Assembly (NCBI GenBank): GCA_020851785.1
Contig: JADZCC010000076.1
Location: 47,995-111,994 of the forward strand
DNA length: 64,000 nucleotides
Source of the DNA: Anaerolineales bacterium
GTDB lineage: Bacteria; Chloroflexota; Anaerolineae; Anaerolineales; Villigracilaceae
Direction of reading: 5' to 3'
A model generated the notes under the pieces. The model ran no database searches, was not told where the DNA came from, and saw only the letters and a list, made by a program, of their open reading frames with translations. Positions 59,228 to 64,000 of the stretch are shown in pieces. Position 1 is the first letter of the stretch; each line of letters starts with the position of its first letter. The translations under genes and the position numbers were made by a program.

Positions 59228-60049
59228 ATGACTGAACACCCTGAATCTGCCAACCCCAACCTGATCGATTCGCTCTTGCATCCGCTGGCGCAACCCATTC
59301 GTCAACTGTTAACGCGCGGCGGGCGGGCGGAATTAAATAAAATCATCATTGACGACGAAGAAAATATTTTGCAGGCGCTAGCGGCCGGGGTGGAAGTAGA
59401 CTCGCTGTATTTTTCCGGCGACGAACAGATTTCAGACGCGCTTCGCAAAAACCTAACCGCCGGAGCGACGATTCACGAAATTGCCAAACGCACCACCAAA
59501 AAACTTTTTGAAAATGACAAGCTTTCGCGCGTCTTTGCAATTGCAGAAACGCCCAAGCCGTTGGGCTTGGAAGCCTTGAAGCAAATTAGAAAAGACGTTG
59601 TCGTCTTGGAAGATTTAAGCATTTCCGGCAACATTGGCAACATTACGCGGACTTCGCTGGCTTTGGGCGTGGGCGGCATCCTCCTCCTGAACATGGATCC
59701 GGTGGATTTATATGACCGCCGCCTGATTCGCGCCAGCCGCGGATATTTGTTTTCATTGCCGATGATTACGGCCACCACCGCAGATTTCCTGGCGTATTGC
59801 CAGAAAAATAACGAAACTTTGCTGGCGATGGATATGTCCGCTGAAAAAACGGTGGCTGAAATTTCATCCATGCCGCAAAGGTTGTTGATCGCATTCGGGA
59901 GCGAAAAAGACGGTTGTTCGCTGGAGCTTGAACAGGCCGCGACGCTGAAAGTGAAAATTCCGATCAGCCCCAAGGTGGAGTCGTTGAACGTCTCCGCTTC
60001 GGCGGGGATTACGCTCTTTAATCGCGTTGGATTTAATCAGAACACATAG
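59228..60049 (+). CDS. TrmH/SpoU-family RNA 2'-O-methyltransferase, TsnR-like
   Basis: The 273-residue protein has an N-terminal L30e-like substrate domain and a SPOUT domain with NIGNITRTSLALGVGGILLL (motif 1), RASRGYLFSLPMI, LLIAFGSEKDGCS (motif 2) and PKVESLNVSASAGI (motif 3, with the Asn-Ser that bind SAM in the knot). The RASRGYLFSLP stretch is closest to TsnR/Nhr, which methylate A1067 of 23S rRNA and confer thiostrepton resistance. It may instead be a housekeeping rRNA or tRNA methylase. Confidence 0.88.
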   Translation: MTEHPESANPNLIDSLLHPLAQPIRQLLTRGGRAELNKIIIDDEENILQALAAGVEVDSLYFSGDEQISDALRKNLTAGATIHEIAKRTTKKLFENDKLSRVFAIAETPKPLGLEALKQIRKDVVVLEDLSISGNIGNITRTSLALGVGGILLLNMDPVDLYDRRLIRASRGYLFSLPMITATTADFLAYCQKNNETLLAMDMSAEKTVAEISSMPQRLLIAFGSEKDGCSLELEQAATLKVKIPISPKVESLNVSASAGITLFNRVGFNQNT

Positions 60050-60071
60050 ATGATTTTTTTAACAATTACAT

Positions 60072-60144
60072 GACTTACGCAGATCAAAATCTTTTGCCGT
60101 GAGTTAGCGAAATTCGCGGCTTGGCCTTGGGGTTTGCATAAGTC
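60072..60144. repeat. Inverted-repeat remnant
   Basis: GACTTACGCA (60072-60081) and TGCATAAGTC (60135-60144) pair at nine of ten positions around 53 bases without a gene. It looks like a small MITE-like remnant. Confidence 0.55.
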
Positions 60145-60152
60145 CTAAATTA

Positions 60153-60187
60153 AAAACGCGCGATGCGGCATCGGCATCGCGCGTTTT
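60153..60187 (+). terminator. Terminator of the TsnR-like gene
   Basis: AAAACGCGCGATGC and GCATCGCGCGTTTT (14 bp) around GGCATCG, followed by TTTGCTTT. Confidence 0.8.
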
Positions 60188-60255
60188 GCTTTACGGGAAC
60201 TTTTTGATAGATTTGAACGTTCAAAGAGTAAGAATATGGGAGATAAGGAGAAAAA

Positions 60256-60660
60256 ATGAAAAAAATAATCCCAATCATCGTTGCTTTGGCAATCAGCCTT
60301 GCGGCTTGCGGAACCAGCCCGACTTTTCCAGAAGGCGAGTGGAACCTGCTTGCTTATGGCGATGTACAAAACCCCACGCCCGCCCTGCCCGATGTTGAGG
60401 CTGTGATCCAATTTGATAAAGGCCAAATGAACGGCAACGTCGGTTGTAATCTGTTGGGCGCAGGATATAAAGTGGAAGGAAACGCAGTTACTTTTGAATC
60501 TGCTTTTTCGACCCGCAAATATTGTGAAGGCATGATGAATCAGGAAGATGCGGTTCTAAAAATCCTTTCCGAACAAACGCTCAACTTTGAAGTCAACGGC
60601 GCTCAACTCACGCTGACTTCGCCAGACGGCTCTTCCGTAATAGTCTTAGAGAAAAAATAA
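60256..60660 (+). CDS. META-domain lipoprotein (first of two)
   Basis: The 134-residue protein has a lipoprotein signal (IIVALAISLAACGTS) and a META domain: PEGEWNLLAYGD, then GNVGCNLLGAGYKVEGNAVTF and the TLTSPDGSSVIVLEKK end. META-domain proteins (HslJ-like) occur in heat-shock and drug-resistance contexts, with unclear biochemistry. It is about 60% identical by eye to the next protein, so the pair arose by tandem duplication. AAGGAG precedes the start. Confidence 0.85.
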   Translation: MKKIIPIIVALAISLAACGTSPTFPEGEWNLLAYGDVQNPTPALPDVEAVIQFDKGQMNGNVGCNLLGAGYKVEGNAVTFESAFSTRKYCEGMMNQEDAVLKILSEQTLNFEVNGAQLTLTSPDGSSVIVLEKK

Positions 60661-60685
60661 TTGGTATAAAAACAAGGAGATCAAA

Positions 60686-61093
60686 ATGAGAAAACTGACG
60701 ATGATTTTACTGGTTGTGTTATTGGCTCTTTCAGCGTGCGCTGGCAAAGCCGCCTCTCTGGAAGGCGAGTGGAAGTTGGTTTCCTATGGTGACGCCAAGA
60801 ATCCCACCCTGGCTTTGCCCGACGTGGATACCCTGTTCGCTTTTGGTGCGGACGGCCAATTGAGCGGAAGCGTGGGCTGTAACGCCTTTGGCGCAGGCTA
60901 CAAAGTGAACGGCGCTGAAATTACGTTTGAATCGGCCCTTTCCACTATGAAGTTTTGTGAAGGCGTAATGGATCAGGAAGGCGCGGTTCTGAAAATCCTT
61001 TCTGAAAAGACGCTGAACTTTGAGTTGAACGGCAAGCAATTGACTCTGACTTCGCCGGACGGTTCGTCTGTCATTGTGCTGGAAAAGAAATAG
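60686..61093 (+). CDS. META-domain lipoprotein (second of two)
   Basis: A 135-residue paralogue of the preceding protein, 25 bases downstream, with a lipoprotein signal (LVVLLALSACAG) and the same domain (LEGEWKLVSYGD, GSVGCNAFGAGYKVNGAEITF, and the identical TLTSPDGSSVIVLEKK end). The identical C-terminus indicates recent duplication or conversion. A strong terminator follows. Confidence 0.85.
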   Translation: MRKLTMILLVVLLALSACAGKAASLEGEWKLVSYGDAKNPTLALPDVDTLFAFGADGQLSGSVGCNAFGAGYKVNGAEITFESALSTMKFCEGVMDQEGAVLKILSEKTLNFELNGKQLTLTSPDGSSVIVLEKK

Positions 61094-61105
61094 CGTTTTA
61101 TGTTT

Positions 61106-61146
61106 ATACCGGACAGGTTGCTGAAACCTGTCCGGTATTTTTTATT
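61106..61146. terminator. Strong terminator between META and ABC genes
   Basis: ATACCGGACAGGTT and AACCTGTCCGGTAT (14 bp) with a T-rich tail; it lies between converging genes. Confidence 0.88.
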
Positions 61147-61931
61147 TAACTGCTGGCGCCGCTATAACGCTTGAGGCCGGTCTTCCAAACTTGCGAGGCG
61201 ATGAAAAAACTGACGATGCCTGCCGCAAAGAAGAGGGTCATCCGCTCCAGCCCAAGTTCGCCGCGCAAGGCCTGTAATGGAACCGTGGTGGCCACGGCGA
61301 TGGGGATGATGAAGGTGACGATCACCTGCAACCAGGCCGGGTACACCGTGGCCGGATAACGGCCTGCGTCCACCAGCGCGTGCAGGATGGTGACGTTGTT
61401 GTCAAACTTGGTGAACCAAAAGGTCAGCGCGATTAGGACGATCCACAAGCTGTAGATGATGACCATGCCGGAGAGGACCAGCAGGCCAAAGGTCAGAATT
61501 TGAAGCGGGGTGGTCGTCTCGCCGGAGAGGCGGACGCCCACGATAATCAAAACAACGGCGAGCGCCAATTCCCAAACCCGCCAAATGACCATGCGCGAAA
61601 AAGTGACGAGGAACATGCTGTTGACCGGTTGCAGGATGGTGTAGTCCATGGAGCCGTCGCGGATGGATTGGTTGAATTTTTCGGTGTTGGGCCAGATCAG
61701 CGCGAACATCATCATATTGACGAAGCGAAAGACGCCGAGTAATGCAATCAGTTCGCCGAAGCCCCAGCCGCCGAGGGTTTGCGTGTTGCTAAAGATGATG
61801 TTTAAGCTGAGGATTTCCCAGCCGAGCCACATCAGGTTTAATAAAATATTGACGATGGTGTCGGCGCGATAAGCGAGCGACATTTGCAGGTTCACTTTGA
61901 GAAACGCAGAGAGTAATTTAAGCGCGTGCAT
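61146..61931 (-). CDS. ABC-2-type exporter permease (second)
   Basis: A 261-residue protein with about six membrane helices, of the uncharacterised ABC-2 permease group found with COG4586-type ATPases. Features are the RADTIVNILLNLMWLGWEIL start, LALVVLIIVGVRL-like segments and the TIIPIAVATTVPLQ helix near the end. It lies directly after the first permease (stop and start touch) and behind the ATPase, so all three form one exporter. Substrate unknown. Confidence 0.86.
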   Translation of the reverse strand: MHALKLLSAFLKVNLQMSLAYRADTIVNILLNLMWLGWEILSLNIIFSNTQTLGGWGFGELIALLGVFRFVNMMMFALIWPNTEKFNQSIRDGSMDYTILQPVNSMFLVTFSRMVIWRVWELALAVVLIIVGVRLSGETTTPLQILTFGLLVLSGMVIIYSLWIVLIALTFWFTKFDNNVTILHALVDAGRYPATVYPAWLQVIVTFIIPIAVATTVPLQALRGELGLERMTLFFAAGIVSFFIASQVWKTGLKRYSGASS

Positions 61932-62729
61932 TTAAGCTCCCACGGCCGAATAGCGCTTAAGGCCTGCGCGCCAGACCCAATTGAAAAGGACCATCGAAAT
62001 CGCCAGCCAGACGCCGGTCATTAGGTAGCCTTGTAAAATTTGTGCGGTTGAAAGTTTTCCCAAAATCAATTGAATCGGATAATACATCATTAATTGAAAG
62101 GGCAGATATTGGGCGACGGTTTGAATGACCGGGGGCATGAGGCTGAGCGGCACAAATTGACCGGAGAAAAGCAGAATCAGCGCGAAATAAAATTCGTGAA
62201 TGGAGTAGATGTGCGTCGTCCAAAAGGCCAACGAAGTGAGCGCGGCCGAAAGCAAGTACCCGATCAGAAACGCGAGGAGCATGGCTGGGATGGCGAGCAA
62301 AACGTTGAACGCTGTCACTTGGCTGAAATCGGGACGGAAAAGAAAAAACAAAATAACCCAAATGGGCGCAAGTCCCATCATCGTCAGCGCTTTGAAAGCC
62401 ACGTTGCTGGCCAGCCCATTAGTGAGCATGGGATGAATCGGCTTGATCAATTCGCCAGAGAGCGTGCCGTCTTGCACTTTGGAGCCAAACGTATGCACGA
62501 CGATGTTGCTGGTCACTTGATCGCAAATGAGCAGGGTCATGTAGTAGGTCGTAAAATCGTTGGCGGTCAGCCCGCCCACATTGCCGTTGGCCGTGGCGAT
62601 GCTCGACCACACCGCCAGATAAATAATCGGTGAGACCAGCCAGTAAAATAAATACATCAGCAGGTTGGCGCGGTATTGCCATTGTTCCGCCCAGTTGACC
62701 TGCCAGAGTCTTTTGAAGATCAGCAACAT
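61932..62729 (-). CDS. ABC-2-type exporter permease (first)
   Basis: A 265-residue permease with about six membrane helices; the start LWQVNWAEQWQYRANLLMYLFYWLVSPIIYLAVW and the later FAVLPLAIYSIHEFYFAL-like region fit the same group as the next gene. It lies eight bases after the ATPase and abuts the second permease, which suggests the transporter is a heterodimer of two permeases with an ATPase dimer. Confidence 0.86.
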   Translation of the reverse strand: MLLIFKRLWQVNWAEQWQYRANLLMYLFYWLVSPIIYLAVWSSIATANGNVGGLTANDFTTYYMTLLICDQVTSNIVVHTFGSKVQDGTLSGELIKPIHPMLTNGLASNVAFKALTMMGLAPIWVILFFLFRPDFSQVTAFNVLLAIPAMLLAFLIGYLLSAALTSLAFWTTHIYSIHEFYFALILLFSGQFVPLSLMPPVIQTVAQYLPFQLMMYYPIQLILGKLSTAQILQGYLMTGVWLAISMVLFNWVWRAGLKRYSAVGA

Positions 62730-62737
62730 AAGAACTC

Positions 62738-63718
62738 CTATTGATGAAACGCCTGCTCGATCACGTCTTCGATCGGCGGGTCGGAGATGGTGATGTCGCG
62801 GATGGGCAGATCTGCCAACAGCTTGGAGGTGATGCGCGTCGTCTCATCAGCCTTAACCTGGATGAATTGCTTCTCCGCATCTTCCGCGCTGTGAACGGGT
62901 TCGCCATACTGTGAGAGATCATACGCGTCGGCATTTTCCAGACTCACGCCAATCACTTTGAACGGCGCAATTTTCTTGGAGAGCGTGTTGATGCCGCCGT
63001 CGTATTTGAGTTGCCCATGATGAATGATGATAATCCGCTCGCAGAGGGCCGTCACGTCCGCCATGTAATGACTGGTGAGGATGATGGTTGCGCCGGTGCG
63101 TTTGTTATATTCCCGTAAAAATTCACGGATGCGAGTTTGACCGGTAATATCCAGCCCAATCGTTGGTTCGTCTAAAAACAAAACTTTGGGACGGTGCAAC
63201 AACCCGGCGGCGATTTCGCATTTCATCCTTTCGCCCAGCGAAAGGTTGCGAACTGGTTTCTTCATCAGCGGTTCGAGTTCGAGCATTTCATCCAACTCTT
63301 TATAAGTGGACTTGTATTCATCGTCCGGGATGCGATAAATGGCCTGATTCAACAAAAACGAATCCGCCGCGGGAATATCCCAAGAGAGGCGATTGCGCTG
63401 GCCCATCACCAAAGTCATGGCGCGTAAATATTCCGGCTTAAGTTCCCAGGGCGTAAAGCCCAGCACGTTCGCCGTGCCATTGGTGGGGTGGAGCAGGCCC
63501 GAGAGCATTTTGAGTGTGGTGGTTTTGCCCGCTCCGTTGGGGCCGAGGAAGCCGACGACTTCGCCCTGCTCAATCTTAAAATCCACCGTTTGAACGGCTT
63601 TCACATCCTTATATTTACGTTTGAAAAAACTGCGGACGGCCGCGCCGAAGCCCCCTTCGCGTTCTGGCACTTGGTAGGTCTTGCTGAGTTGATTAACACT
63701 AATGGTTGGGGTCATCAT
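62738..63718 (-). CDS. ABC exporter ATPase, COG4586 type
   Basis: A protein of about 326 residues (start at 63718 or 63715) with Walker A FLGPNGAGKTTTLKML, signature LSLGERMKCEIAAGLLHRPKVLFLDEPTIGLD (ABC signature then Walker B), and the switch His in ILTSHYMADV. A long C-terminal extension is common in this group. It should power the two permeases downstream. A GAAC-N4-GTTC palindrome lies upstream, in the promoter region. Confidence 0.92.
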   Translation of the reverse strand: MMTPTISVNQLSKTYQVPEREGGFGAAVRSFFKRKYKDVKAVQTVDFKIEQGEVVGFLGPNGAGKTTTLKMLSGLLHPTNGTANVLGFTPWELKPEYLRAMTLVMGQRNRLSWDIPAADSFLLNQAIYRIPDDEYKSTYKELDEMLELEPLMKKPVRNLSLGERMKCEIAAGLLHRPKVLFLDEPTIGLDITGQTRIREFLREYNKRTGATIILTSHYMADVTALCERIIIIHHGQLKYDGGINTLSKKIAPFKVIGVSLENADAYDLSQYGEPVHSAEDAEKQFIQVKADETTRITSKLLADLPIRDITISDPPIEDVIEQAFHQ

Positions 63719-63749
63719 ACCTCTCAAATAGGGAGGCATTTTATCATTA

Positions 63750-63767
63750 CTAGAACAAAAGTTCTAG
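63750..63767. promoter_or_regulatory. SOS-box-like palindrome before the ABC exporter
   Basis: CTAGAACAAAAGTTCTAG is a perfect palindrome around AAAA and contains GAAC-N4-GTTC, the LexA box consensus of Gram-positive bacteria. It lies about 35-50 bases before the ATPase start, in its promoter region. Confidence 0.6.
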
Positions 63768-63914
63768 ATGTAATTTTTGGAGAATTGAGGCCCTCTGCCC
63801 GTAAAACCAGACAGAAGCGTAGAACAGTCGCATAAGCGCCTCTATCCCGCCATGCTACATTGATTAAAAACGCCATATGGTTTTTGCAAAGTCGCTTGAC
63901 AAAAGGTAGAAAAT

Positions 63915-63971
63915 AAGATCCTTCTCGGTAGAATTGCAAGTGAGGACAAGCAAAAAGCCGAGGAGGATCTT
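63915..63971. promoter_or_regulatory. Hairpin covering the ribosome binding site of the edge ORF
   Basis: AAGATCCTTCTCGG (63915-63928) and CCGAGGAGGATCTT (63958-63971) pair at 13 of 14 positions, leaving the AGGAGG site inside the stem. Transcripts reading in from outside would have the site masked, as seen in several insertion sequences. Confidence 0.65.
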
Positions 63972-63974
63972 GAA

Positions 63975-64000
63975 ATGGAGTATAGCACGGTTGGGAAGGA
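63975..64000 (+). CDS. Start of an open reading frame, possibly an IS transposase
   Basis: An ATG preceded by AGGAGGATCTTGAA opens a frame (MEYSTVGKE) that runs off the right edge after nine codons. The hairpin over its ribosome binding site suggests an insertion-sequence gene. Too short to identify. Confidence 0.35.

Noticed and set aside
1..64000. tRNA or rRNA genes
   Set aside because: No GGTTCGAATCC-type T-loop with a matching cloverleaf and no rRNA words were found by reading; a covariance search could still find one I missed.

Overview
The window looks like a chromosomal segment of a member of Chloroflexota, most likely class Anaerolineae. This is inferred from content, not from a marker search: secreted proteins with Thr/Pro stalks and tandem META-domain lipoproteins, a Thermus-like nar gene order (diheme cytochrome c before narG), a tetraether-synthase-like radical SAM protein, a chlI/chlD gene with a reading-frame change, a serine T-box, and many short palindromic repeats between genes. 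No rRNA, tRNA, CRISPR array or prophage was found. An insertion-sequence-like open reading frame begins at the extreme right edge.

Layout. 1-5304 (minus strand): start of a respiratory nitrate reductase operon (receiver-like protein, diheme cytochrome c, narG running off the left edge), then a NarL-type regulator, a GAF-containing NarX-type kinase and a MarR regulator. 5345-5464 is a complete MITE-like element with terminal inverted repeats and a 9-bp target duplication. 5682-10224: ClC chloride channel, TetR regulator, DUF2269 protein and a 14-TM exporter with a clear TetR-type operator. 10461-18109: metE, flavoprotein reductase, DsbA-like protein, AhpD-like protein, AlkA glycosylase, DUF488, DUF2249, folE and cupin. 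18253-28472: a complete kdp potassium-ATPase locus (32-aa microprotein, kdpF, A, B, C, D, E) flanked by two paralogous membrane proteins and broken up by three unrelated repeat families, one of which lies in frame inside kdpB.

28559-41573: an Lgt-family protein, a small membrane protein and the Tes-like radical SAM enzyme in one probable operon; a DUF6159-like membrane protein and a phosphoribosyltransferase; on the minus strand a DUF6174-like lipoprotein, a PCu(A)C copper chaperone and SbcC; then three M42 aminopeptidases with an S51 peptidase. 41744-43896: DUF456 protein and serS behind a T-box leader with its promoter. 43983-50425: secreted protein, FAD oxidase and a 1388-aa beta-helix repeat protein. 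50745-58440 (minus): chlD/chlI with an A9 slip site, recA with an SOS-like box in its promoter, M23 peptidase, a TolB-like propeller, a small protein and a ParB/SbnI-like protein. 58467-64000: RluA-type pseudouridine synthase, TsnR-like methyltransferase, two META lipoproteins, a three-gene ABC exporter, and the IS start.

The genes suggest a facultative, nitrate-respiring heterotroph that takes up potassium at high affinity and recycles peptides. The observations I rate highest are the probable programmed frameshift in chlI/chlD, the Tes-like/Lgt-like operon, and the repeat element that has become part of the KdpB protein.
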